From positions 3,286,001 to 3,350,000 of the forward strand of contig JAGVVL010000009.1 of assembly GCA_018287875.1 (NCBI GenBank): a DNA stretch of 64,000 nt, written 5' to 3'. The translations under genes and the position numbers were made by a program. Under the pieces are notes generated by a model that worked only from the letters and a program-made list of their open reading frames with translations, made no database searches and had not been told where the DNA came from. Positions within the stretch are counted from its first letter, which is position 1; every line of letters begins with the position of its first letter. Positions 47,197 to 58,900 of the stretch are shown here, in pieces. This stretch comes from Nigrospora sphaerica. Taxonomy: Eukaryota; Ascomycota; Sordariomycetes; Amphisphaeriales; Apiosporaceae.

Positions 47197-47997
47197 TACA
47201 CTAGAGCGAGAGGGCGTTGCATATTAATAGCCCATAGCACGCCCGTCTGCTCACTCGCGGCCCACGTCTCTCCTCACAACGGACCATGGGATCGGGCCGC
47301 TCTCGTTATTGTAATCTATCGGCCATGACGGTGTGCCTCACGTCGTAACATCGAATGTTGCCATGTCGCATCGTAAGGCCTCGTCGAACTCTGCCAAGTC
47401 GCCACTTCCAGCCAGCATACATGACCACGCGCTGATCAGGTTATCGTATCCCCCCAAAAATGAACAAGTGAGGCTAAAATTAGTCGGCCAATACAATCGC
47501 AGCCACCGCCCAGGGATCTGTTGAAGATATCTTCACCGGTCCCAGGGAATGGCCACCTACCCCGGGCATAGCGCGGGAGCGTGACATTCGACGGATGCGA
47601 TGGAGGTGCCGGTGGGGAGGGCGTCAGTAGCCACGGCCGAATGGGCAGTCGACAATGGCTGGTACCCCACGTCGTCGAGCGAACCTGCAGGGTCACGGAC
47701 ACGAACCGCCTCCCAAACCAAGACGCTCGGGGAACCTGTCACACGGGCCCCGACCAATGGACGGCGACCAGGGCAGGGCGGCTGTGGGCTGGTCGACGGG
47801 GGGAGGGGCGCCTGGGAGGAAGAGCATGGAATGGAGGCTGGCTTCGTTGTTCAGAGGGATGCCCTGTGTTGGGACAAGAGACGCTATCGCAGCGGGGAAC
47901 CGGAGGGCGGCTTTGCGGGCCGACCCTCGAAGGACGGCCGGTGCTTCTCACGAGATTCGTCATGCGGAGCGGCGGTTGCCTTCCCCGTTCGGAACCA

Positions 47998-48013
47998 CCC
48001 CCCCCCCCCCCCC
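47998..48013 (+). repeat. Run of 16 C
   Basis: A mononucleotide C tract. Length is likely variable and prone to sequencing error. Confidence 0.85.
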
Positions 48014-48430
48014 TGAGATGCCCGGGGTAAGTGCGGGATATTCTGGCAAAAGACTGGATATCCCCCCAAGGCACCAAGTGAGCACCTGAGCATCGTCCCG
48101 TATACCGGCTGGCCCGGCAGCGATGAAGAGGAAGAGACCGTTCGGTCACTTGAAGCAAGTCGAGAGATGTATCTCGCCTTTCCCCCCTCGGCATGCGCGA
48201 GCTGCGAGCATCTGCCAGATACGGCCCTTGTAATGCTTAACACTGGGGAAACTTGCAGATGAATGCACACATTTGGCCATCGAAGCAAGGCGGTGCTTCA
48301 TTATTGGACTCCAATGGGGTGGTACTAGATGCCGTGGGGGTTTTTGGCCCATTAACCGAGACCACGAGGTGCATGCGTGACCAGCGAGTGCTACGTTAAG
48401 GTACCTCCTAGACTAGGAGCACACTTACAA

Positions 48431-48484
48431 GCACACATGCATACGCACACACGCACATGCGCACACTCGCACACGCATACACGC
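48431..48484. repeat. CA-rich alternating tract
   Basis: About 54 bases of alternating purine-pyrimidine built from CACACG, CATGC and CACGC units. It could form Z-DNA and act as a nucleosome boundary. Confidence 0.65.
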
Positions 48485-49224
48485 AAAAATGCAGCTATAA
48501 TCCCGCTCCCCCGGGGACGGAACTATAATAGAGGACGGCTAAGATGAAACACATTCCAACAGGGACGTAGTATTTTCCACTGGGACGAACCGATGGTTAT
48601 CTATCTGCCCATGGGCACCAGACCCAAACGCGAATGAACCCCCAACGCGCCTGACTGTCCTACTAACTTCGCTGAGCACACCTTCAACACGTCGGCCAAT
48701 TCCGCCCGGGCAACCAAGTCATGCCGCCCAAGGCCTCCTCAGCGCGCTCCTCGGTCGGCCCTGTGGATGCCGAGGCGGATGCAAGCCAACAGTCAATGCC
48801 CCGGCTACGGCGACCATCCGCGGGTTGCAGGACTCAGCTGCGGAAGCCCTTTCGCGAGACGGCCGGTTTTCAGATGGTGGAAGCATTGAACTGGAAGCTG
48901 ATACTCTCCCTGCCGTCCGTCTTCATTCCTGCGCGCGTCGCCCTTTGCGCCCCCCAAACTCACACGGGCATGAACGCGTCAACGAAACACGCGCCCGCCG
49001 ACGGCTGCTGTGTGGCCGGAGTCAGTGACAATAGAATTCGTTCATGCAGTAACACCTACGGTGCAGACGCTCGCGCGGTTGCACACAAGACTGCTTCACG
49101 CGCGGCGAACCCGGAAACTGCATATAGCTCGACGACGCCGCCAGCTGAGCCCGGCCGGGCCGCTCATGACCGCCCATTGCATCCGGCCACAAAACATGCC
49201 GCTTTCGGCCACTTCCCCAGCACC

Positions 49225-50046
49225 ATGGCGAGCAGCTTGAAGCAAGTGGCGGCTTCGGTCAGAGAAAACGTGTCGCGCCTGAAGTACGGAAAACAGGCCG
49301 TCGATTGGAAGGGGCCCGTTTGGGAGGATCTCGAGAACGGCTCCATGGGCTTCAACACGCAAGAGCTGATGATCAGCTGTGGCACCATCACGGTGAAGGA
49401 CCACCCCCGAGACCCTCAGGTTCTCGTCATCTTCAACCGCGAGTTGGGCATTTTCCAACTCCCCAAGGGCAAGAAGGACATCAACGAGGCTCTCACCACC
49501 GCGGCCGTGCGGGAGACGGTCGAAGAAACAGGAGTTCTTGTCGACCCGCTCTACCTCAAATTCGGAACCCGCTTTACCTGCCCCGAAGGCTGGCAGATTC
49601 AAAGCAGCGGCGAGTTGGTACGCGACACCAACGCCGCCGCGGAGAACACGCCCGGAGCCTCGGTCTCTCGCGTCATGACCAAGGACATCATACATAGCAG
49701 CGCCTATATCGATCCGGCCACGCAGTCCTTTCGCTACGTTTTCTGGTACGCGGCCACGCCGGCCGGCGACGCCGCCCCCAACAACGCTCTCCGAACAGCC
49801 GAGGACCTCGGGAGGCTAGAGCCGCTGTGGTTCCCCGTGGAGAAGGCTATCTGCCTCTTGAAGTTGACGGTGGAGAAGCAGGCCGTGGCGACGGTGCGGG
49901 ACTACATCACGAGCATGACACCGCAAGATTGGGAGCTGTCTCGCGCCCTCTCCGCGCAGGACAAGCAAAAGTCTTTGGGGAAACCGCCGAGTCCCGAAAC
50001 CAGCCCGGTGAGCCCGGGCGACGGACCCGACTGCCCCTGTACGTGA
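49225..50046 (+). CDS. Nudix hydrolase
   Basis: A single-exon gene of 273 residues starting MASSLKQVAASVRENVSR. The Nudix box is complete at 82-104: Gly82, Glu88, Arg96-Glu97, Glu100-Glu101 and Gly103 within GKKDINEALTTAAVRETVEE, then TGV. The family cuts nucleoside diphosphates linked to another moiety, such as diadenosine or diphosphoinositol polyphosphates, with a metal held by the box glutamates. The QLPKGKKD lead-in is like that of diphosphoinositol/Ap6A hydrolases. The tail after residue 240 is disordered. A decayed second copy follows 692 bases downstream. An in-frame ATG at 48721 would add 168 residues; I reject it because that part has no domain and non-coding-looking composition. 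Confidence 0.87.
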   Translation: MASSLKQVAASVRENVSRLKYGKQAVDWKGPVWEDLENGSMGFNTQELMISCGTITVKDHPRDPQVLVIFNRELGIFQLPKGKKDINEALTTAAVRETVEETGVLVDPLYLKFGTRFTCPEGWQIQSSGELVRDTNAAAENTPGASVSRVMTKDIIHSSAYIDPATQSFRYVFWYAATPAGDAAPNNALRTAEDLGRLEPLWFPVEKAICLLKLTVEKQAVATVRDYITSMTPQDWELSRALSAQDKQKSLGKPPSPETSPVSPGDGPDCPCT

Positions 50047-50737
50047 GGCCAACACCGCTCTCGGAAATGTTTGTGTTGGTGGCCAGGCTTAGGAGTATTT
50101 AACGATTATTTGCACTCCCTAGTTTACCCATTGCTTGAACTGGCTTCGTGTTTGCTAACATGCTCTTCCTCTTGGCCCGTTGCGACTCTCCACGACGGCC
50201 ACGCGCGCCGCTCCAGGCATGGTGTGCGACATCAGTTGTGGTCACCTCGTCAAATTGCTATCACGTCGAACAGCAGCTCTAACGTGCCCTTCGAGGCCAG
50301 AAAACCCGCGTGCGCCCTGTCTCAGCGACGCTGGGCTTTCTCTAACCAACATCGCGACACAAAGTTACCTGTGTTCGTGTTGCCTACTTCGCTCGTCACA
50401 GGCGCAACTGGCGCGCCAACCCCCCGATACCATCCATTCCTCCGCCCCGGGGACAGACTCGCGATGAGCATGCGTATCGGAAACCTCAGGGCCGTGTGGT
50501 CATATCTTCCATTAGGCGGATATTGCAACCAGTCCTTGGGGCAGCAACAGGCAAAGGCCCTGTCCGTACGGGGAGACCAGCTGACACACGGCCAGCCAGA
50601 CAAAGACCGGCAATACCAGTTAATGAGTATAAAGGCATCTATCGTTCTTCGATAACGAAGACTGTTCTAATGCTCAGATACCAGCACATTCAAGAAAACC
50701 CTTACATCCTCATCAGTCTCACCAGCGGATATTCAAG
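50047..50737. other. Intergenic between the tandem Nudix loci
   Basis: No gene is supported. Confidence 0.35.
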
Positions 50738-51499
50738 ATGGATTCTGAGACGGCTCCGGCAACGATTCCTGTGCTGCATGGCTCCCTCCGCTCGGTTTGG
50801 GAGCAGCTGGCCAAACTCTTCCGTGGTCCAGCCCCGACTTCACGACTGAAGGCAACTGGAAAAACCTGAACGAAAACACCATGAGTCACAGGACCGGTGA
50901 ATTCGCCATCAGCTGCGGCACCATCACATTGAAGGACATTCACAACAAGGAGAAACAACCCCAGGTCCTGGTTATGTCCAAGCCACACGTGGCCGATGCC
51001 ATCATGCTGCCCAAGGTCCGCAAGGACGTCGGAACCGACAGCCTCTGGGCGACGGCGGTCCGGGAGACGGCGGAGGAAACCTCTGTCAAGGTAGAGCCCA
51101 TCTACCTCAAGTCCTGGACACGCTCACCGTCCCTGACTACCAGGCCGTGAGCGAGCACAAGGCCCTGGTCCCCGCGGCACTCGGCACGAAGAAAAGGATC
51201 TCAACGAGGTCACCCACAGGGACATTATAACTTCCTACGAAGAGCTTGACACGACATTCAACATACGCTACGTTTTTATCTACCCGGCCCAAGTCGAGGG
51301 CGACGGCAAGATCGACCTCGGCATGCTGGCCAAGGAGGACGAGGGCACCCCTGTCATGTGGCTTCCCATCGACGAAGCGATTCCCGTCCTGAAGACGAAT
51401 TCCGAGCGTGACGGCGTCATAACAATGAAGAAGCTCCTTGAGGGCATGACCGATGAGAATTGGAAGGTCTCCGATACGCTCTCGAGCCAGAGGGCTTGA
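50738..51499 (+). pseudogene. Decayed tandem copy of the Nudix gene
   Basis: Homology to the gene at 49225 runs along this stretch but in successive frames. An opening ATG at 50738 starts in one frame. From about 50815 the match is in a second frame (FAISCGTITLKD, parallel to LMISCGTITVKD), from about 51114 in a third, and from about 51190 in the first again (VTHRDII, IRYVFIYPAQ, ENWKVSDTLSSQ), ending at TGA 51499. The Nudix box is also damaged: the REXXEE core (VRETAEET) survives, but the first Gly and Glu and the last Gly are replaced. A 73-nt intron (gtgagc at 51147, cag at 51219) could bridge the last two shifts, but the bypassed sequence itself looks coding, so decay is the better reading. 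Confidence 0.75.
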
Positions 51500-53404
51500 G
51501 AAGGGTCCCCGGGGGAGCTTTTTTCTGTCCATTGTCTTCTGCTGGACGGAGAGCTGAAAGACGAGAAGGCCTGGCAACATGATGATGGCCGAGGACTAGG
51601 CTGTGTTCTTTTGGTATGTGCTGGCGTTTTGCTTACCGTCGGTCATTAACTAGTTGGCAACCGTTTGAGGTTGATGGATATCATTACTCTGCGTAATTCA
51701 ATGGAATAATCGCTCACTTCCTGGCATACACCACCAGCCAGTAACTGAATGTGCCACGACTTTCTCAGGTCCCCGACCGTGTGGTACTTGGTACAGGCTC
51801 ACCAAGTGCCAAGGGAGGCCCTGTTTTGAAACCCGAGTGCCCGTCTCATGTGTTGGCCAGATCGGCTTCAGTGACAACACCACAAGCAACCGCATGCGCC
51901 TGGTACGCACACCTGGCAGCTAACCCGTTGTGCTGTACATCAACGAGAAGCTCAGCTCTCCCAAGCCCCAGAAGACGGTCCGGAGATCCTGAGGCGGCCC
52001 TCGCCACGGCAACCACGTCTGCAGCCACATCGCGACGGCCTCTTTTCATCGATCAGCAGGATATGACCAAGGGGTTCCTGAAGGAGCAGGCCAAGCAAAA
52101 GAAAGGGGGCAACCCCCTCACACGCAACACAGACGAGCAATCCCCCATCGCGCTCCATACCTCATGTAGTTAGACAACGGTCACCATCTCGGGCCAACCC
52201 GGAGGAACCGCACCGGGTAGGCTTAGGCGGTATCGAGATGCGCACGACTCGAGTGACGGACGCCCAGCGACGAGAGACGAGGGTTGCCGAGCATACATTC
52301 CAGGGGTTCGTTACGCCGTCTTCCCCTCTCCGCAGCTGCCCGCTTGCGGGACTCCTAGTAGAGCCAAGTTGCCCTGCAGGGAACAAACCAACGGTCCGTG
52401 AAATGGGTTGACTCGTCCGAGGGAAATAGGCTCGGCCTCTCACGCCCGAGTGAATGCACCATGGAACGTCGGGATCGGTGCGAGGAGGGCTGAAAACTCA
52501 ACGCAGGGTTCTCACCGAAAGCGATGCGATCGTGGCTGGGCCTTCTCTTACGGTACGGGCAATGGATCGGGTAATCTCGCGTCTAAAGGTGTTCGAGAAT
52601 GGCTCATCGTTTCCCCCCGGCAAGTGGCATGTGAAGCCTGCTTTTCCTCATAGGCGTGGAAGCCGTGGAAGTTATGGGATCCTATTGCATGGGTAGGATG
52701 TATCCGTTGGCCTCCAGTTTCCTCAACAGAGACCATCGGGCGTGTAGATGCAGGGTGCAGATGCAGAGATGCGTGACGCTCTCTTGCCCGCATGCTCGTG
52801 GGAAAAGTTCATGGGTGTGAGGATTCCCACCCTCATGTGCAAGGGGTCCGATAGAGCGTTGGGCCCAGCCAATCCGAGCTCGCCCCGAACTAGGCCTGAC
52901 ATCATGAGCTTTCCCACCCCGCCAAGATTTGCACCTGCACCTGAATCATGGGAAGCTACCCCTCATTCTGCTATGCAACCGTCGGGAGAGGAGCTTCGGT
53001 GCTTTCGACCACATTTCCAACGAGGCTCATCCCATGCCCCGGATTGAAGACATAGGAGGGATGGAATTATAGAACAAAAATTTATGGAAGCCACTGGATC
53101 GGGTGCTTTGGTAGAGGTAGGGACGGAGTAATCAGCGTCGCATACAATAACGGACAAATATACTACAACTTAAGCAATGTCCTTATACTGGGAAGCAGCG
53201 AGACCAACCTTGGCTTTGGCAACGGCCCGTTGCCAGACTTCCTTGATGCGAACCCCGGCCCCGGGTCCGTCGTTGCCATATATCATCCCCACCTCCTCCT
53301 CTACACCAAGCAGCTCGAGCCCGCGACGCCGCTACACTTCACTGCCGCACCACCCAAGCCTGACGAGACCCAACCCAGTCACCACCACCACCAGAACCGT
53401 CAAG
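51500..53404. other. 1.9-kb gene-free stretch
   Basis: No gene is supported on either strand. Short frames have no family features. The right end is the promoter and leader of the dienelactone hydrolase gene. Confidence 0.45.
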
Positions 53405-54644
53405 ATGTCGACCATGCCCGCGCAGCACGGCCACTCCCAGGCCTGCTGCAACATCCCGCCCGTCGTCACCAAGGGGTACGAGGCCAAGGGAAGCTACGAA
53501 GAAGTCGGAGGCTTCAAGACCTGTAAGAAGCGCCCCGCCCCGGCAGGACTCTCCTTCCCTTCCCTCCCTGCCGGCGTTCCGTTCTCCGCGTGGCCTAACG
53601 CCCAGAAACCCCAGACATCACCGGCCCCCAGGACGCCACCAAGGGCGTCCTCACCATCTACGACATCTTCGGCTACTACCCGCAGACTCTGCAGGGCGCC
53701 GACATCCTGTCGAGCTCCGACGCCTCACAGAAATACCGCATCTTCATGCCCGACTGGTTCAAGGGCGAGCCCGCTCCGCTCGAGTGGTAAGCATCTTTCC
53801 CCCGTCCAAGCGGCCCTTCCCCCCGCCAGGCCACGCGGGAAAGGGAAAGGGGGAGGGGTTAGGGGTGCGTACGGTACTGACGACCGCCGCTAGGTTCCCG
53901 CCCAACACGGAAGAGAAGCAGAAGAACCTGGGCGCCTTCTTCGGCAAGAACCCGCCGCCCGGCGTCGCCGAGAAGGTGCCCGGCTACATCCGGGCCGTGC
54001 AGGAGAAGAACCCCCAGATCAAGGACTGGGCCATCATGGGCGTACGTAACCAAACCCCCCCTTCGCTGCCCCCCACCCCTTTCCCTAGCGGAGCTTTTCC
54101 GGGGAGGGGGGGAGGAAGAGAAGAAGAACGTCGTCGCTGACTTTTGGGCCCCCGTCCCCGCGCGCGCAAGTACTGCTGGGGAGGCAAGGTCATCTCGCTC
54201 GTCGTCTCCTCCCCCGAAAACCCCTTTAAGGCCGCCGTGTCCTGCCACCCCGCCATGGTGGACGCCTCGGAGGCGGAGAAGATCAAGATCCCCTGTACGT
54301 TACCATCCCAGCAGCGCCTGCCGTTGCCCACCCCCGGGTTGCCGGCCGACCCGCCGTAACAGCCTACATTCATGTTCCGCCCTGTATTTTTCCCGAGCAC
54401 CGCTGGAGGGTGACGGATGCTGACGACGCGCCCACTAGTCTGCCTGCTCGCCTCCAAGGACGAGGACGCCGAGGACGTCAAGAAGTACGAGGCGAAGCTG
54501 ACGGGTCCCAAACATGTCGAGACTTTTGGCGACCAGATCCATGGATGGATGGCCGCACGCAGCGACCTCGAGGACCCCCGCGTCAAGGAGGAGTACGTCC
54601 GGGGCTATGAAACCGTGCTCAAGTTCCTGTCCAAGCACCTGTAA
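53405..54644 (+). CDS. Dienelactone hydrolase family protein (AIM2-like)
   Basis: Five exons, 53405-53522, 53615-53786, 53894-54041, 54171-54294 and 54439-54644, give 255 residues, the family's usual size. Introns are 92, 107, 129 and 144 nt with branch words cctaacg, tactgac, gctgact and gctgacg. The third intron ends in AAG rather than YAG. The protein starts MSTMPAQHGHSQACC and runs GYEAKGSYEEVGGFKTY, then IYDIFGYYPQTLQGADIL. The nucleophile Cys148 is in GYCWGG, followed by Asp195 or Asp197 in ASKDED and His222 in DQIHGW, the Cys-Asp-His triad. Such proteins hydrolyse lactones or small esters in the cytosol; the yeast relative AIM2 has no settled role. Exon joins keep the frame and recreate family motifs at all four sites, so the model is strong. 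Confidence 0.92.
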
Positions 54645-54927
54645 GCTCGTATAACGACAGGACTGTGCGGATCAGTACTTGCGGTACGACAAGAGATTAA
54701 TGACCAATGCGAAGTTCCATACGGTGACAATCTCGATGCGTAAAGAGAAGTCCCATTGGGTATTTCAGCTCATTTTCTGAGAGCTGGCATTGCTACGTGA
54801 TATATCGTTTTTATCAAACATGGATGTCCGGCGACAGTTGCCCTGAATGCAGGCCCCCTTGCTGTGAGCCTCACAATTTGCCTCAGTTTAAGCACTAGAT
54901 CCGCCCCTAGGCGGGTAGCGCACGCTC

Positions 54928-55949
54928 CTATTCACCGCCGCGACCGCCGCCGCCGTCGCCGAGGTCGGCGCCCGTTTCGCGCGCACCCGCCTTGGGGCCG
55001 CCCCTGCGTAGCTCCGCTGGGAGTTGGCGCACGTCCCGCCGCGCCACGGCATACCAGCCCGTGAACCGGAACCGGTTGCGCGACCCGCCTTGCTCCTCGA
55101 AGCCGGTGCCGTCGGACTCCCACCGGGGGTTGGCGTCGTGGCGGAGGAGCACGTAGGCCAGCCGGTCCGGGTGGGCGTCTGAAGCGTGGAGGCTCGTGTT
55201 GAGCTGTGCGTCGCCGACGGTCACCGGGTCGCCGGCCGGGTGGAAATGGTCGTGTATCTCCCGCACACTGCGTAGGTCGTGCGCGTCCGGCGGGAGTGTC
55301 CGGCGGCGGCACCCTCGGCGCCCCGGCGGCAACTTCCCCAGACCGCGCTCGCCATTGTCTGTGCGGGCCGTCGGGGGAGGCCGAGCCCTCCGCGGCCTGG
55401 CCACGCCGGTGGGGGGGTAACGGGCGACGAACGAGCAGAACGAACGGCAGCCGTAGCACGGTCTTGAGGTCGAGCCCTGTCCGCCGTGTTGGCGTTTTCC
55501 TCGGTCACGGTATCGCCGGCGTGGGTGCTGCCGAGTAGCCCGGACAGAAGCTCCTGGAGCACCGCCGTTCTTTCGCTGATGCTAGCGAAGAGGGCAAGGG
55601 AGCGCCACGCCTCGGAGGCAATCTCGCGGCTTCCCAGCATCGAGATGGGCCACTCGGCCCGGCTCAGCAACATAACCTTGCGTACCTCAAGAACACTGTT
55701 GCCTAGGACCGGTAGCTCCAAGAAGGCGCGGGCTTCCTCCACCGAGCGAAGTGGCATCCGGCCTTCCTTCGCCCCGTGGCTCCGTGGCCGCGAATGAACG
55801 CAGTCGAGCCAGTCATCGGCCTGTGTTCTTCCATCTTTCAGTAGCTGGCCGAGAGCTGTATCATACACCGAAGAGAAATTCGATCCGGCCGGGGCATTTT
55901 GGGCTCTAACTAACCTCGGTAAGTTGTGAGGGTCTCGGCAAAGAGCCAA
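54928..55949 (-). pseudogene. DUF1810-like locus, apparently decayed
   Basis: On the minus strand the frame entering at 55949 reads DPHNLPRLVRAQN, VYDTALGQLLKDGR, LRSVEEARAFLELPVLG and SLALFASISERTAVLQELL. These follow the order of the DUF1810 family (PF08837). The conserved core HWMWF..PQ..GLG is replaced by unrelated residues. There is no ATG in frame; a TAG lies just upstream of the TTG. Around 55400 the coding-looking sequence switches to another frame and continues to a TAG at 54928 with NTSLHASDAHPDRLAYVLLRH and NRFRFTGWYAVARRDVRQL, with strong C/G third positions. I could not find a convincing intron joining the two. It may be a pseudogene, two fragments, or one gene with an error in assembly. 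DUF1810 function is unknown. Confidence 0.5.
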
Positions 55950-58900
55950 CGGCGACTATCTAGGGGGGTTTTCGCCAAGGCATCTTGTGCTTCTCACCTT
56001 TGCTGTGTCTGTTAGTTCACACCTAGGTAAGTAGTCGACTGCGAGTTTAGTTTCTCGTCAAACTGCAAATCTGTACGTGAAGGAGCGGGCGTGTTTGCGA
56101 GTCTGGAGTCTGAGAACTGCGCAGGCCAATCCTGAGGACCATATGGAAAGGCCGGAACTGGGACTGTATTCGATCAAGTCGTATGTTTCAGAACCTGGGA
56201 AGGTTAATGGCACCAAACAAAGACCCGGACCAAACCCACATTTGTTCCTGTTGCAGCAGTGACATAGTCGGGCACCGCAAAAGCAAAGCGGCACTTCACA
56301 GCACGCACTCGTTTGCAAACCCCGTTGCATGCCAACACTGCCACCGGCCCGTTGTTGCGGCCCGAGGCGTAGCTAATATCCCGGTAGCATCCCGTCATCA
56401 GTAGCGCCGAATTATCCAAAACGGAAGACGATGGGTGATCCTACGTAGGCTAATCCATACTGCTGTGTAAAGCGTCATCTGGGGTATGGCCCGTTCCCCT
56501 ACAATGTACGGTCTGCGGAGTTGAAACCCACGTGACGGAAGTGGGTTGGCGTTGTAACGGAGAGCAAGGCATGAACCGGCTGTACCGCAAGACATTTCCT
56601 TTTGGCTGGGAAGTATGGGGAGTCCTGCCTGGCACGAGTATTCCGTATCTTTGTCCGCGCGTGCCAAGAGCGGCAGTTCCTAACGACGAACGGGACACAT
56701 TTGATAGCATTCACACCCCCACCATGGCGGGGGACGATGCCGCGTCCAGGCAATACCATCTTCTAAACCAAGGTCATGGACGGAATCGCATCACGGGTTA
56801 CACAGCATCGTGTGCGGCATCACCAGTCGGTCATGACGAAACAGGCTCCGCCGGCGTGGTGGACGACGCTTCCTCTCTTTCTCTTGCCCCTCCCCTTTCT
56901 TTCCTCCCTCTTTTGCAACTCGAGTGAGAAAGCGGCTGCTGCTGCCTCCCGCCCCCAACCCCTTGTGCGCTCGTGCCGGGAGGCCCCACGCAAAAGGGTA
57001 GAGAGGATGTATCCTTGTCGGTTTGTGGCTATTGCTTTTTTAGGAGGGTCCCTTCCCACCACGGCCGTAGAGGGAGGGAGGCTCAGCAGCTCAGCCTCAG
57101 CCAAATTGTGGACGAATGAAACGGTGTTTCAATTTGTAGCTGGAGACCCTAGGCGGTCTGCATCCTTCCTGGGGTCCCTTTTTCCCACTGCCTCGTATCT
57201 GAGAATTGAACGTGTTTCTCCTGTGCAGGCCCTCATAGCGCGCGCACATGGATGGTGTATGTAAACGAATGCCCCCCCGTCAGAACACGGGCTGCCTGGT
57301 TTGCGCAGGGTTGCTGGACTGGGTACGTCTACGCCGTCCACTCTTCCGATACCGGATTTCCCACAGGTGCGACTATCTATTAGGTAGACCGATGTACCGA
57401 CGTTCACAAGTCTTGCACAAGATGCCCTTTCCCAGGCGTGTTTTGCATCGTCCCTCTCGAGACTCGGGCCAGAACGGGGCCCCTCGACGGAAAGGGCAAG
57501 AAACGGCCAGGGTTCCACCGCAACCTCGTGGACCCCCGTTTGCACGGATGGACAAATGGTGACAGGTGGGAATTTCGGGGATGGGAATAGGCTTGTGCTC
57601 CTTGTCCCTTTTGCATTCGAACTGTCGTTTTCGGCCATTGATCGACCCCGCTAAGCGCAACGCCCACCCCGGCCTGTGTGCCCACATGGGTCCTCCTGAA
57701 TTGAGGTGGGAGTCGGATGGGAACCGTTCGTCCGGAGCATGGACGATAAGTAACGATAGCCGTTTCGTAAAAGCCAGTGAAGTGCGCTGCCATGGTCGCG
57801 TCGGTACTCTTGACCCGCCAGAAAGCCTTGGGGACTAGTGGTGAGTATACACTTAGAGGCGGGATTGTTGAGGGGGAGGGGGAACGTAGGCCTTCCACAG
57901 GTGGAGGCTCTCGTAGGCCTCTATGCCAAGGGCGTAGGACTTTTCGAAGGACTCGGGCGCCGCCATCGGTAACACTGACCCCTGCCCGCAGCCGCTCGAT
58001 TCTAGTGCGCGGCGGTGGGTTTTCGAGACGATGCACGTGCGCCCGGCAGAATAAAAGCACGGCGGCACATCCAGTGCACAAACATCAATGCTTCAACCAC
58101 CAACAAGGACGGCATTCTCCTGTCGCTCTCTCCATCTACGGGCATCCGGTATCTAGGTATAGAGCGGGGTTGTGGTGGTGATAAGCTGGGCTGCTCCACC
58201 TCCCGTACAGTAATCGACTTAGTAGTACAAGCCGGATGCACTTATGTATGGACACCTACCCCGTCTGTCCCCAGTAAAAGTTGCACAGGTCGGCGTGCCA
58301 TCTCGAAGCCACATGTTACGTTTCTTCAGGAACCAGCCGCACAGCTACCGTGCCCGGTCACGGTGTCAGCCTGTGTTCGAATAGGGCTGCTCGTCAACAG
58401 AGGCAAGAAGCAAGCAGTCGGGAGCCCGGCTGACTTCTTACCGTTAGGCGCCTGTGGTTGCATGGTGAGCGAGCCTGGCCAGGGCTGTCAATGGCCTCGG
58501 CGACGGCTCGGCTAGTGCTTACTTAACGGACTCGAGCCGGCATATGCAGGGATGGGGGCGTTGGCGTGTCGCGTACCTAGCCCACGCCAAACCCCATCCT
58601 AAACCCCAAGCCGATTTTCCGTTACAACTCTGTTAGCTAAGTCGTGCTCGCCGATGAGCGACGACGGTAATAGAAGCATTATTCTGTCTAGCTAGCGGGG
58701 AGTGTGCCCTTTGACGTGCGTTGGGACTAATGAACACCCATACCCGCCGGAGTGGGCCGGCGCCTGTCGTATTCCACGGTATGGAACTAGAAGTATGGGA
58801 GGCAGGATGGTGTGACCCAGGCGGCTGCCGCAGGATTCCCCTGAGGGGTAGACATTACCGATTGCCGGCATCGTCCTGCTCCAGGGTCTGCGGTCAAAGG

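Larger units (their letters stand above)
47197..49224. other. 2-kb intergenic region with C16 run and CA-rich tract
   Basis: No gene is firmly supported. It includes 16 consecutive C at 47998-48013 and a CA/TG-rich tract at 48431-48484. From 48721 the sequence is open in frame with the Nudix gene for 168 codons, but codons and composition look non-coding. Confidence 0.45.

Noticed and set aside
57404..58081. Minus-strand open frame of 225 codons
   Set aside because: Low-complexity Arg/Pro/Gly sequence without any family match.
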